Positions 1 through 6,571 of a stretch of DNA of 23,871 bases are shown one piece after another. The stretch spans positions 1 to 23,871 of the forward strand of contig CALERQ010000229.1 in the NCBI GenBank assembly GCA_937907305.1. Direction: 5' to 3'. Each line of letters opens with the position of its first letter. Position 1 is the first letter of the stretch. The translations under genes and the position numbers were made by a program. This DNA comes from an uncultured Clostridia bacterium (GTDB lineage: Bacteria; Bacillota; Clostridia; Oscillospirales; Ruminococcaceae). The notes beneath the pieces were generated by a model. The model searched no databases. It saw nothing but the letters and a program-made list of their open reading frames with translations, and was not told the DNA's origin.

Positions 1-623
1 CGCAAGACCACCATACCATCCGCAACAACTTACTAGAAGAAGCATATGAAACGGTGGAAGCCATTGATCGGGACGACCCCATACTGCTGCGGGAAGAACT
101 GGGGGATGTGCTTTTACAAATAGCGCTGCACAGTCAAATGGAAGCGGAGCAGGGTCATTTTGATTTTAATGATGTATGCGCCGGCATTTGCCGCAAAATG
201 ATTGGCCGGCACCCGCATGTATTTGGCGGTGAGCATGCCGCAAACGCAGCAGAGGCGGCACAAAGCTGGGAACAGCAGAAGCGCAAGGAAAAAGGACTTT
301 ACAGTATGGAAGATCGCTTGCGGCAGGTTTCAGGCGCTTTACCGGCGCTGATGCGTGCACAGAAACTGATCTCCCGGGCAGCCACATCCGGATGTTTCGA
401 AAATCCGAATGATGGTATGCTCCGGAATTGCCTGGAGGACGCGCTTTTGGCGGATGAAACGGATGCGCAAAGTTGGGGCAGGTTGCTGTTCCTTGTGTGC
501 GAGCGCATGGAACGACTAGGAATTCCTGCAGAGGAAGCGCTTTCCCGTGAATCGGACCGGATGATCGAATGCTTTTTGGAGATGCAACATAGCGAGAAAC
601 CCACGGAGGGTGGATCGTTGTGA
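1..623 (+). CDS. mazG: MazG family nucleoside triphosphate pyrophosphohydrolase, 5'-truncated by window edge
   Basis: The reading frame is open from the window edge (first full codon at base 3), so the true start lies outside. MazG enzymes hydrolyse (d)NTPs to NMP and pyrophosphate, clearing non-canonical nucleotides from the cytosol. The visible part begins inside the first MazG domain. It shows the metal-binding helices LLEEAYE (encoded near 36-56) and REELGD (near 92-109), then the HPHVFG motif and a WEQQKRKEK linker. The second MazG domain is recognisable by ALPALMRAQKL and GIPAEEALSRESDRM, but QSWGRLLF stands where EELGDLLF is expected, so its acidic metal ligands appear lost. The next gene is hup, with rqcP beyond it. 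The Bacillus yabN (mazG)-yabO (rqcP) pair has the same neighbourhood. The family is certain; the lost activity of domain 2 is inferred. Confidence 0.93.
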   Translation, partial: QDHHTIRNNLLEEAYETVEAIDRDDPILLREELGDVLLQIALHSQMEAEQGHFDFNDVCAGICRKMIGRHPHVFGGEHAANAAEAAQSWEQQKRKEKGLYSMEDRLRQVSGALPALMRAQKLISRAATSGCFENPNDGMLRNCLEDALLADETDAQSWGRLLFLVCERMERLGIPAEEALSRESDRMIECFLEMQHSEKPTEGGSL

Positions 624-677
624 ATATGAAAAAGGCATGGTTGCCTACTATTCTTTTATATCAGGAGGAAATACAAA

Positions 678-950
678 ATGACCAAAGCTGAAATGATCGT
701 CGCCGTAGCCGAAAAGGCCGGTATGACCAAGAAGGATGCCGAGAAGGCGGTTGCCGCTGTTCTGGAGACCGTTACCGAGACCCTGAAGAAGGGCGATAAG
801 ATTACCCTCACCGGGTTTGGCTCCTTCGAGGTTAAGACCCGCGCGGCGCATGCTGGCATCAATCCCAAGACCCGCAAGCCCATCACCATCGCTGCCAGCA
901 AAGCTCCCGTTTTTAAGGCTGGCAAGGCGCTGAAGGATGCTGTAAAATAA
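678..950 (+). CDS. hup: HU family DNA-binding protein
   Basis: This 90-residue protein has the full length of the bacterial HU family, the dimeric nucleoid protein that bends and compacts DNA. It shows the N-terminal helical part (MTKAEMIVAVAEKAG), the signature GFGSFEVKTRAAHAGINPKT around residues 46-65 and the beta-arm with RKPITIAASKAPVFKAGKALKDAV. The start is set by an AGGAGG site at 663-668, 9 bases before the ATG. The codon choice is strongly biased (AAG, ACC, GCC), as expected for an abundant protein. A hairpin terminator follows at 965. No clear promoter was found in the 54 bases after mazG, so hup is probably co-transcribed from upstream or driven from inside mazG. Confidence 0.97.
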   Translation: MTKAEMIVAVAEKAGMTKKDAEKAVAAVLETVTETLKKGDKITLTGFGSFEVKTRAAHAGINPKTRKPITIAASKAPVFKAGKALKDAVK

Positions 951-964
951 ATTCTGAACCAGTG

Positions 965-993
965 GAGTCGGTGCCAGCGCACCGGCTCTTTTG
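965..993 (+). terminator. Intrinsic terminator or attenuator after hup
   Basis: A 10-bp stem (965-974 with 979-988, one G-T pair) with a CAGC loop is followed directly by TTTTG. It lies between the hup stop and the rqcP ribosome binding site. It would uncouple the very high expression of HU from that of rqcP by partial termination. Confidence 0.75.
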
Positions 994-1008
994 TAAGGAG
1001 GCCCTTTT

Positions 1009-1248
1009 ATGAGGCTGGATAAATATTTGAAGGTTTCCCGGATTATCAAGCGGCGGACGGTGGCCAATGAAGCCTGTGACGCCGAACGCGTAGTAGTAAA
1101 CGGCAAAATGGCTCGCGCCTCCTATGAGGTCAAGGTTGGGGACATTATTGAGATCAACCTGGGGCAAAAACCGGTAAAACTGCGAGTGACCGCGCTGAAG
1201 GAAACAACCAATAATGATAATGCATCCGAAAATTTTGAGATTCTGTAA
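1009..1248 (+). CDS. rqcP: S4-domain RNA-binding protein RqcP (YabO/Hsp15-like)
   Basis: This 79-residue single S4-domain protein begins MRLDKYLKVSRIIKRR, followed by ANEACDAERVVVNGKMARASYEVKVGD, the classical S4 fold with basic RNA-contacting residues. In Bacillus the orthologue YabO/RqcP binds stalled 50S subunits and works with RqcH to add C-terminal alanine tails in ribosome quality control. The tail of about 15 residues after the S4 core (TTNNDNASENFEIL) is polar and probably disordered. The ATG at 1009 is preceded by an AAGGAGG site at 995-1001. Position next to mazG (yabN in Bacillus) supports RqcP over other S4 proteins, here with hup inserted between them. A strong terminator follows. 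Confidence 0.88.
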   Translation: MRLDKYLKVSRIIKRRTVANEACDAERVVVNGKMARASYEVKVGDIIEINLGQKPVKLRVTALKETTNNDNASENFEIL

Positions 1249-1290
1249 AAGGGAAGCCGCAGCAGTAATGCTCCGGCTTCCCTTTCCATT
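1248..1290 (+). terminator. Intrinsic terminator after rqcP
   Basis: A perfect 12-bp stem pairs 1248-1259 with 1274-1285. An additional 4-bp inner stem (AGCA/TGCT) lies in its loop. The downstream tract is T-rich but not pure (TTTCC ATTTCTTT). It separates the mazG-hup-rqcP unit from sigG. Confidence 0.8.
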
Positions 1291-1309
1291 TCTTTCAACC
1301 GTTAATGAG

Positions 1310-1340
1310 TGTTTACTGCTCTTTTAGTCTGCCCATACTT
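1310..1340 (+). promoter_or_regulatory. Candidate SigG/SigF-type sporulation promoter of sigG
   Basis: The -10-like element CATACTT (1334-1340) lies 18 bases after TGTTTA (1310-1315). The Bacillus SigG consensus is roughly TGAATA - 17/18 - CATACTA, so the -10 matches 6 of 7 and the -35 4 of 6. No good SigA promoter is visible here. Forespore-specific and autoregulated transcription of sigG would fit established sporulation biology. The assignment rests on consensus matching by eye. Confidence 0.5.
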
Positions 1341-1369
1341 CTGCCATCGCGTTGGTGGGGGAAAAGGCT

Positions 1370-2137
1370 ATGTATTATAAGGTAGAGATCAGCGGCGTTG
1401 ATACATCCAAGCTAAAAACACTGAAAAATGACGAAACCAACGAATTGCTGCGACGAGCACATGCCGGGGATAGAGCGGCGCGTAACCGGCTGGTGGAAAG
1501 CAACCTGAAGTTGGTGCTCAGTGCCGTACAACGCTTCAGTAACCGTGGAGGCAACCCAGATGATCTGTTCCAAGTGGGGTGTATTGGGCTCATCAAAGCA
1601 ATCGAACGCTTTGATATTGAGTTGGGGCTAAAACTAAGTACCTATGCGTTTTCCCTTATTATTGGAGAAATGCGTCGCTTTCTACGGGATTCTGGCATGG
1701 TGAAGGTGACACGACGAGTAAGGGAACAAGCAGTTGCTGCGTTGAAGAAAAAAGAGGAATTACAAAATTCCTTAGGGCGCGAGCCGACCGTTGAAGAGAT
1801 AGCCGCAGCCATGCAGCAGCCAAAGGAAGATGTGGTGCTGGCAATGGAAGCGATCATGGAGCCCAGCTCACTGTACGACCCAGCTTATTCCGATGGGAGG
1901 GAGAACATCTGCCTGATAGACCAGGTGCAGGATAACACAAGTGAGAACGACTGGCTGGATGAAATGCTGCTGCGGCAGGCGATGGAGGCGCTCTCCGCCC
2001 GGGAAAAGAAGATACTGTCGCTGCGTTTTTTTGCAGGTAAAACGCAAGTGGAAGTCAGTCAGGCGGTGGGGATATCACAGGCTCAGGTTTCGCGTATCGA
2101 AAAAGGAGCATTGCAGCGCATTAAAACACAGATGTAA
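1370..2137 (+). CDS. sigG: RNA polymerase sporulation sigma factor SigG
   Basis: This 255-residue sigma-70 family protein is predicted to direct late forespore transcription. The N-terminus KVEISGVDTSKLKTLKNDE matches the SigG-specific leader known from Bacillus (VEICGVDTSKL). Region 2 has NLKLVLSAVQRFSNRGGNPDDLFQVGCIGLIKAIERFD and STYAFSLIIGEMRRFLRD. Region 4 has the helix-turn-helix FAGKTQVEVSQAVGISQAQVSRIEKGAL, again SigG-like rather than SigF-like. I chose the ATG at 1370, which has a GGGGG site at 1357-1361. An in-frame TTG at 1352 would add six residues but lacks support. In region 2, AFSL replaces the usual AVPM, a small lineage-specific divergence. The neighbour ylmC is also next to sigG in Bacillus. 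Confidence 0.92.
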   Translation: MYYKVEISGVDTSKLKTLKNDETNELLRRAHAGDRAARNRLVESNLKLVLSAVQRFSNRGGNPDDLFQVGCIGLIKAIERFDIELGLKLSTYAFSLIIGEMRRFLRDSGMVKVTRRVREQAVAALKKKEELQNSLGREPTVEEIAAAMQQPKEDVVLAMEAIMEPSSLYDPAYSDGRENICLIDQVQDNTSENDWLDEMLLRQAMEALSAREKKILSLRFFAGKTQVEVSQAVGISQAQVSRIEKGALQRIKTQM

Positions 2138-2198
2138 ACTGGAATAGCCCTGCCGCATAGGATAGAACAGAATCCTGCCGAACAGGGGAGGGAAGCGG

Positions 2199-2486
2199 AT
2201 GGTATGCAGTTTAATGGACCTGCGCTGCAAGGAAGTAGTCAATATCCAAAACGGTGCTTGCCTAGGATGCGTTTGCGATGTGGAGTTTGATACCTGCACT
2301 GCCCGCATCTGCACCCTTATTATATTTGGCCGCCCTCGTTTTTTTGGCCTGTTTGGCAGGGAGCCAGACCTGATTATTCCATGGGATCAGATCAAGTGTA
2401 TCGGGGAAGATACCGTACTGGTGGAAAATGTGGCATGCCCGGCACCGCCCCGTCGTCGATCGTCCTTTGCCGGGGCCTTGCACTGA
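2199..2486 (+). CDS. ylmC: YlmC/YmxH family sporulation protein (PRC-barrel)
   Basis: This 95-residue protein has the PRC-barrel pattern of the YlmC/YmxH family: SLMDLRCKEVVNIQNGACLGCVCDVEFD, then ARICTLIIFGRPRFFGLFGREPDLIIPWDQIKCIGEDTVLV. The central GRxxFFGLFGRExDxxIPW block is diagnostic. The molecular role is unknown; the family is conserved in endospore formers and the gene commonly follows sigG, as here. Several cysteines (near residues 3, 10, 21, 24, 26, 33, 38) are unusual for a small cytosolic protein. The C-terminal PAPPRRRSSFAGALH is a basic, probably disordered tail. AGGGGAGGG at 2184-2192 positions the ATG at 2199. Confidence 0.85.
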   Translation: MVCSLMDLRCKEVVNIQNGACLGCVCDVEFDTCTARICTLIIFGRPRFFGLFGREPDLIIPWDQIKCIGEDTVLVENVACPAPPRRRSSFAGALH

Positions 2487-2495
2487 TTGAGGATG

Positions 2496-2526
2496 ATCCG
2501 CAGAAAACTGCGGATTTTCTTTTTAT
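2496..2526 (+). terminator. Intrinsic terminator after ylmC
   Basis: An 8-bp perfect stem (2496-2503 with 2508-2515) with an AAAA loop is followed by TTTCTTTTT. It ends the sigG-ylmC unit. Confidence 0.9.
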
Positions 2527-2532
2527 TTATGC

Positions 2533-2561
2533 TTGATTTTCCTGAAAAGCTATGATAAACT
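2533..2561 (+). promoter_or_regulatory. SigA-type promoter of rpsB
   Basis: TTGATT (2533-2538), a 17-base spacer and TAAACT (2556-2561), with an extended -10 TGn at 2553-2555. Initiation near 2568 would leave a leader of about 105 bases before rpsB. Confidence 0.6.
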
Positions 2562-2567
2562 ATATCG

Positions 2568-2660
2568 GTACAACGCATGCGGTACGATCTGTTCAGCCAT
2601 GTGCCCGCAAGGGTGGCAGGGCGGAGATGACTGCCGCAGAGGTTACACAAACAAATTTTT
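2568..2660 (+). ncRNA. Possible structured 5' leader of rpsB
   Basis: Between the predicted promoter and the rpsB ribosome binding site, two GC-rich hairpins can be drawn. One is GCCA..CCC-GCAA-GGG-TGGC (2596-2617). The other pairs GGCAG (2615-2619) with CTGCC (2631-2635). They share bases and so may be alternatives. Ribosomal protein mRNAs often carry autoregulatory leaders, but I recognise no known family here. Confidence 0.25.
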
Positions 2661-2675
2661 GGAGGTAAACAAACA

Positions 2676-3416
2676 ATGGCAGTAGTATCTATGAAACAGC
2701 TTCTGGAAGCTGGCGTACACTTTGGCCACCAGACCCGTCGCTGGAACCCCAAGATGGCTCAGTACATCTTCACCGAGCGCAACGGTATCTACATCATCGA
2801 CCTGCAGAAGACCGTAAAGAAGCTGGAAGAGGCTTATGATTTCGTTCGTGAGCTTTCCGCTAACGGCGGCACCGTTCTCTTTGTTGGTACCAAGAAGCAG
2901 GCTGGCGATTCCATCCGTGAGGAAGCGGAGCGCGCTGGTGCTTACTATGTAAACGCTCGTTGGCTGGGCGGTATGCTCACCAACTTTGAAACCATTCGCA
3001 AGCGCATCCGTCGGCTGGAGCAGCTGCGCAAGATGGAAGCAGACGGCACCTTTGAGCGTCTGCCCAAGAAGGAAGTTGTTAAGCTGGAACTCGAGATCGA
3101 GAAGCTCGAGAAATACCTCGGCGGCATTAAAGATATGAACAAGCTGCCCGCCGCTATGTTCGTTGTCGATCCCCGCAAGGAGAAGATCGCTGTTGCTGAG
3201 GCGCACAAGCTGGGCATCCCCGTTATCGCTATCGTAGATACTAACTGCGATCCTGATGAGATCGATTATGTTATCCCCGGTAACGATGATGCTATCCGTG
3301 CCGTTAAACTGATCTCCTCCGCAATGGCCAACGCCATCATCGAAGGTCACCAGGGAGCTATGGGTGCCGCTGCTGCTGAAGCTGAGGCCGAGACTGCTGC
3401 TGAGACCCAGGAATAA
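2676..3416 (+). CDS. rpsB: 30S ribosomal protein S2
   Basis: This 246-residue protein is S2, which sits between the head and body of the 30S subunit. Diagnostic stretches are MKQLLEAGVHFGHQTRRWNPKM at the N-terminus, YIFTERNGIYIIDLQKT, FVGTKKQA, RWLGGMLTNFETI, and the C-terminal GIPVIAIVDTNCDPDEIDYVIPGNDDAIRA. The last 20 residues are an Ala/Glu-rich tail. GGAGG at 2661-2665 sets the ATG at 2676. Codon use is strongly biased, as expected for a highly expressed gene. It precedes tsf, the almost universal bacterial order. Confidence 0.99.
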   Translation: MAVVSMKQLLEAGVHFGHQTRRWNPKMAQYIFTERNGIYIIDLQKTVKKLEEAYDFVRELSANGGTVLFVGTKKQAGDSIREEAERAGAYYVNARWLGGMLTNFETIRKRIRRLEQLRKMEADGTFERLPKKEVVKLELEIEKLEKYLGGIKDMNKLPAAMFVVDPRKEKIAVAEAHKLGIPVIAIVDTNCDPDEIDYVIPGNDDAIRAVKLISSAMANAIIEGHQGAMGAAAAEAEAETAAETQE

Positions 3417-3430
3417 GAACTGACACGGAG

Positions 3431-3457
3431 AAGCCCGAAGCACTTTCGGGCTTTTCT
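3431..3457 (+). terminator. Hairpin terminator/attenuator between rpsB and tsf
   Basis: A 9-bp perfect stem (3431-3439 with 3445-3453) is followed by TTCTT. Such a hairpin would lower tsf expression relative to rpsB. Confidence 0.75.
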
Positions 3458-3485
3458 TGAGAAACTGCGATAAAATACCTATAAA
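3457..3485 (+). promoter_or_regulatory. Weak candidate promoter of tsf
   Basis: TTGAGA (3457-3462), 17 bases, TATAAA (3480-3485). The predicted start site (near 3492) falls on the AGGAGG ribosome binding site at 3492-3497, which argues against it. It is kept only as a possibility. Confidence 0.25.
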
Positions 3486-3505
3486 AGATACAGGAGGAAA
3501 CAAAA

Positions 3506-4429
3506 ATGGCATTTACTGCTCAAGATGTTAAGGACCTGCGTGAAAAAACCGGTTGCGGTATGATGGACTGCAAAAAAGCTCTGACTGCTTCCGACGGCGA
3601 TGTAGAAAAGGCAATCGAGTTCCTGCGTGAGAAGGGCTTGGCCGCTGCTGCCAAGAAGTCCGGCCGTGTAGCTGCCGAGGGTGTGGTATGCACCATGGTA
3701 GATTATGAAAAGAAGGTTGGCGTTGTCATCGAGGTCAACTCCGAGACCGACTTTGTTGGCAAAAACGCTGATTTCATCAGCTTTGTTGAGGCTTGCGCCA
3801 AGACTGTTATTGATGAGAACCCCGCTGATGTAGAGGCCCTGATGAACTGCAAGCTGGCCGGTACTGATGTTACCGTTGACGCTGCGCTGAAGGACAAGAT
3901 CCTCACCATTGGCGAAAACCTGAAGATCCGTCGCTTCACTCGCTACGAGGGTAATGTAGTTAGCTACACCCACGGCGGTGGCCGTATTGGCGTTCTAGTC
4001 AAGTTTGAGCTGGATGGCGTGGCCGCTGACAAGGACTTTGAGACCTTCGGTAAGGATGTCGCCATGCAGATTGCAGCTGTTAGCCCCAGCTATATCTGCC
4101 CCATGTGCGTTCCCGCTGATGTGGTAGCCAAGGAGAAGGAAATCGTCTTGGCTCAGATCGAGAACGATCCTAAGCTGGCTGGCAAGCCCGCTCAGGTTAA
4201 GGAGAAGATGGTAGACGGCCGTATCAACAAGTTCTATAAGGAAGTCTGCCTGCTTAAGCAGCCCTTCGTTAAGGACGGCGAGATCGATGTTGCCGAGTAT
4301 ATCGAGAAGACCGGCAAGGAGCTGGGCGGCACCATCAAGGTTGCTGACTTTGTCCGCTATGAAAAGGGCGAAGGCATCGAGAAGCGCGAGGATGACTTCG
4401 CTGCAGAAGTTGCCAGCATGGTCAAGTGA
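3506..4429 (+). CDS. tsf: Translation elongation factor Ts
   Basis: This 307-residue protein is EF-Ts, the guanine nucleotide exchange factor of EF-Tu. The N-terminal UBA-like domain has VKDLREKTGCGMMDCKKAL, and the EF-Tu-contacting motif NSETDFVGKN follows near residues 79-88. The core ends with the usual LLKQPFVKD. An AGGAGG site at 3492-3497 sets the ATG at 3506. The gene ends in a clear terminator, so rpsB-tsf forms a closed unit; frr, pyrH and uppS, which often follow tsf, are about 14 kb downstream here. Confidence 0.99.
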   Translation: MAFTAQDVKDLREKTGCGMMDCKKALTASDGDVEKAIEFLREKGLAAAAKKSGRVAAEGVVCTMVDYEKKVGVVIEVNSETDFVGKNADFISFVEACAKTVIDENPADVEALMNCKLAGTDVTVDAALKDKILTIGENLKIRRFTRYEGNVVSYTHGGGRIGVLVKFELDGVAADKDFETFGKDVAMQIAAVSPSYICPMCVPADVVAKEKEIVLAQIENDPKLAGKPAQVKEKMVDGRINKFYKEVCLLKQPFVKDGEIDVAEYIEKTGKELGGTIKVADFVRYEKGEGIEKREDDFAAEVASMVK

Positions 4430-4447
4430 TTAAGTCAAAATGAATAT

Positions 4448-4486
4448 ACAGCAGTCATCCATATGGGGTGGCTGCTGTTTTTATTA
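4448..4486 (+). terminator. Intrinsic terminator after tsf
   Basis: A 13-bp stem (4448-4460 with 4466-4478, including G-T pairs) runs into TTTTTATT. Confidence 0.88.
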
Positions 4487-4507
4487 TGTAATGTAGAAGA
4501 TTACCTG

Positions 4508-4536
4508 TTGATTTGAACAAAAAAATGCGTTATTAT
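4508..4536 (+). promoter_or_regulatory. SigA-type promoter of the M3 oligoendopeptidase gene
   Basis: TTGATT (4508-4513), an exact 17-base spacer and TATTAT (4531-4536). The AAGGAGG site at 4554-4560 and the ATG at 4569 follow closely. Confidence 0.8.
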
Positions 4537-4568
4537 ATGTTATATCAAACAACAAGGAGGACTTCATA

Positions 4569-6272
4569 ATGAAATTTTCCCAGATGAAATATGAGCGTCC
4601 GGACGCTGAACAGCTGAAAGCTGAGCTGAATGGCCTAACCGAGAAGCTGAAAGCGGCGAAAAGCTATACCGAGGCAAAGGAGCTGTTCCTAGCAGAGGAA
4701 AAGTTGAATAAGCATATCAGCACATTAGCGAATCTTGCCCATATTCGCCACACCATCGACACTCGCGATGCTTTTTATGATGGAGAAATGAAATTCTGGA
4801 ACAAGGTAGATCCTGAACTGGAAGAATGTCAGCAGGCTTGGACGCAGGCCATGCTGGAATCTCCCTACCGTGCGGACTTTACCGCTGAGTATGGTGATCT
4901 GATGTTCCTCAAGGCAGAAATCAACCGCAAGACCTTTTCTCCGGCTATCATTGAGGAGTTGCAGAAAGAAAACGAGTTGACTGTGGAGTATGAAAAGCTG
5001 TTGGCTTCTGCCCAGATCCCCTTTGAGGGTGGCGTATACACACTTTCTCAGCTCACTCCCTTTAAGAGCGACCCTGATGATAACCGCCGCCTTGCCGCAT
5101 GGAAAGCTGAGGGCAATTGGTATAAGGAAAATCAGGCTAAGCTGGATGACCTATACGACCAATTGGTGCATCTGCGCGATAAAATGGGTAAAAAGCTGGG
5201 CTATGAGGGTTATACCACATTGGGCTATTACCGTATGGGCCGTAACTGCTATACCAAGGAAGATGTAGAGAAGTTCCGCATGGCCGTAGTAAAGTACCTG
5301 GTTCCTGTGGCGGATAGCATTTACCGCGAACAGGCGAAACGTCTTGGCAAGGAATACCCCATGAGCTTTGCCGATAATGCGCTGGAATTCCGTTCCGGTA
5401 ACCCGAAACCAGTTGGTACCCCGGATGAAATCCTGGCGATGGGCCGCAAGTTCTACGATGAGCTTTCTCCCGAAACCAGCGAGTTCTTCCGCATGATGCT
5501 GGACAATGAGCTACTGGATGTTCTCTCCACCGAAGGAAAACGCAGCGGTGGCTACTGCACCAGTATCGCCGATTATGAGGTTCCGTTTATCTTTGCCAAC
5601 TTTAATGGTACCCAGCACGATGTTGAGGTCGTAACACATGAGGCTGGTCACGCCTTTGCTGCGTATATGAACCGTCATCGTATTCCCACCTCTTATATCT
5701 GGCCTGGTATGGAAGGCTGCGAGGTTCATTCCATGTCGATGGAATTCCTGGCATGGCCTTGGGCGGAGGGCTTTTTCGGGGAAGATGCCCGCAAGTTCCG
5801 TTACAGCCATCTTTCCGGTGCTCTTACCTTTATTCCTTACGGTACTATGGTCGATCATTTCCAGCATATCGTATTTGAAAAGCCGGATATGCCCCCCAGA
5901 GAGCGCCACGATACCTGGAAAGAGTTGCTTGGTATCTATATGCCTTGGATGAAGCTGGATGGCGATATTCCGTTCTACAGCGAGGGTGAAGGCTGGCAGC
6001 GTCAGCACCACATCTACTCCATGCCGTTCTACTATATCGATTATTGCCTGGCGCAGACCGTTGCACTTCAGATCTGGGCGCTGCAGCAGAAGGACCGCAA
6101 GGACGCTTGGGAGCACTATATGGCTTATACCCGTCAGGGCGGCAGCCATGTCTTTACCGAGCTGCTGAAGAATGCTGGGCTGGAAAGCCCCTTTGAGGAG
6201 AGTTGTCTGAACGGTGTTTGCCAGACCGCCAGCGAGTGGCTGAAGAATTACGATCTGACCGGCATCGAATAA
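4569..6272 (+). CDS. M3 family oligoendopeptidase (PepF-like zinc peptidase)
   Basis: This 567-residue cytosolic metallopeptidase has no signal peptide or membrane segment. The zinc-binding HEAGH is at residues 357-361, with E358 as catalytic base. The third ligand is probably E385 in GCEVHSMSMEF, about 24 residues on, the spacing usual for M3 peptidases. The N-terminal half is helical and charged, as in the PepF/M3B fold. These enzymes cut short peptides (roughly 7-20 residues). The next locus encodes a peptide-type ABC transporter, so intracellular processing of imported peptides is a reasonable role but an inference. The gene has its own promoter at 4508 and no obvious terminator downstream. 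Confidence 0.93.
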   Translation: MKFSQMKYERPDAEQLKAELNGLTEKLKAAKSYTEAKELFLAEEKLNKHISTLANLAHIRHTIDTRDAFYDGEMKFWNKVDPELEECQQAWTQAMLESPYRADFTAEYGDLMFLKAEINRKTFSPAIIEELQKENELTVEYEKLLASAQIPFEGGVYTLSQLTPFKSDPDDNRRLAAWKAEGNWYKENQAKLDDLYDQLVHLRDKMGKKLGYEGYTTLGYYRMGRNCYTKEDVEKFRMAVVKYLVPVADSIYREQAKRLGKEYPMSFADNALEFRSGNPKPVGTPDEILAMGRKFYDELSPETSEFFRMMLDNELLDVLSTEGKRSGGYCTSIADYEVPFIFANFNGTQHDVEVVTHEAGHAFAAYMNRHRIPTSYIWPGMEGCEVHSMSMEFLAWPWAEGFFGEDARKFRYSHLSGALTFIPYGTMVDHFQHIVFEKPDMPPRERHDTWKELLGIYMPWMKLDGDIPFYSEGEGWQRQHHIYSMPFYYIDYCLAQTVALQIWALQQKDRKDAWEHYMAYTRQGGSHVFTELLKNAGLESPFEESCLNGVCQTASEWLKNYDLTGIE

Positions 6273-6373
6273 TCGTTTGGTAAAATGCGTGAAATAGGGC
6301 AGGGGACTTGCATAAAAACTCTGTTTGGATTTCACAAATCAACAGTTAAAATCACGATATCACACGCAATTAA

Positions 6374-6402
6374 TTGACAAATTACAAATTCCATGGTAGT
6401 AT
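6374..6402 (+). promoter_or_regulatory. Strong SigA-type promoter of the substrate-binding protein gene
   Basis: Perfect TTGACA (6374-6379), a 17-base spacer, extended TGG (6394-6396) and TAGTAT (6397-6402). It is one of the best promoters in the window and lies about 160 bases before the start codon, leaving a long leader. Confidence 0.85.
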
Positions 6403-6408
6403 ATTAAA

Positions 6409-6556
6409 AAAATTTTAGTGCTTACAGGTTTTCAAATGAAATCCTGCAAACCAAAGGGAGGTACCTCCCTTTTCCGGCTGTTTTAACAGCCGGAGGATCC
6501 ATTATGTGAATTCGCGGTGAAAGCCCGATTCAAAATAGCAAAACGAAAATTTATAA
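6409..6556 (+). promoter_or_regulatory. Structured 5' leader with three successive hairpins before the substrate-binding protein
   Basis: After the promoter, the 160-base leader can form three hairpins. The first spans 6425-6446 with one mismatch. The second, 6453-6472, is a perfect 20-base palindrome followed by one more T (four T in all). The third, 6474-6493, is an 8-bp stem with a TTTA loop. The remaining stretch (6494-6555) shows no obvious structure before AAGGAGG at 6556-6562. It could be an attenuator, an mRNA stabiliser or an unrecognised regulatory RNA; I recognise no known riboswitch. Confidence 0.5.
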
Positions 6557-6571
6557 GGAGGATTTTGCAAC

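Noticed and set aside
6515..6532. GCGGTGAAAGCCCG in the receptor leader resembles a piece of the FMN riboswitch
   Set aside because: The other conserved helices of that riboswitch are absent, and the gene is not flavin-related.
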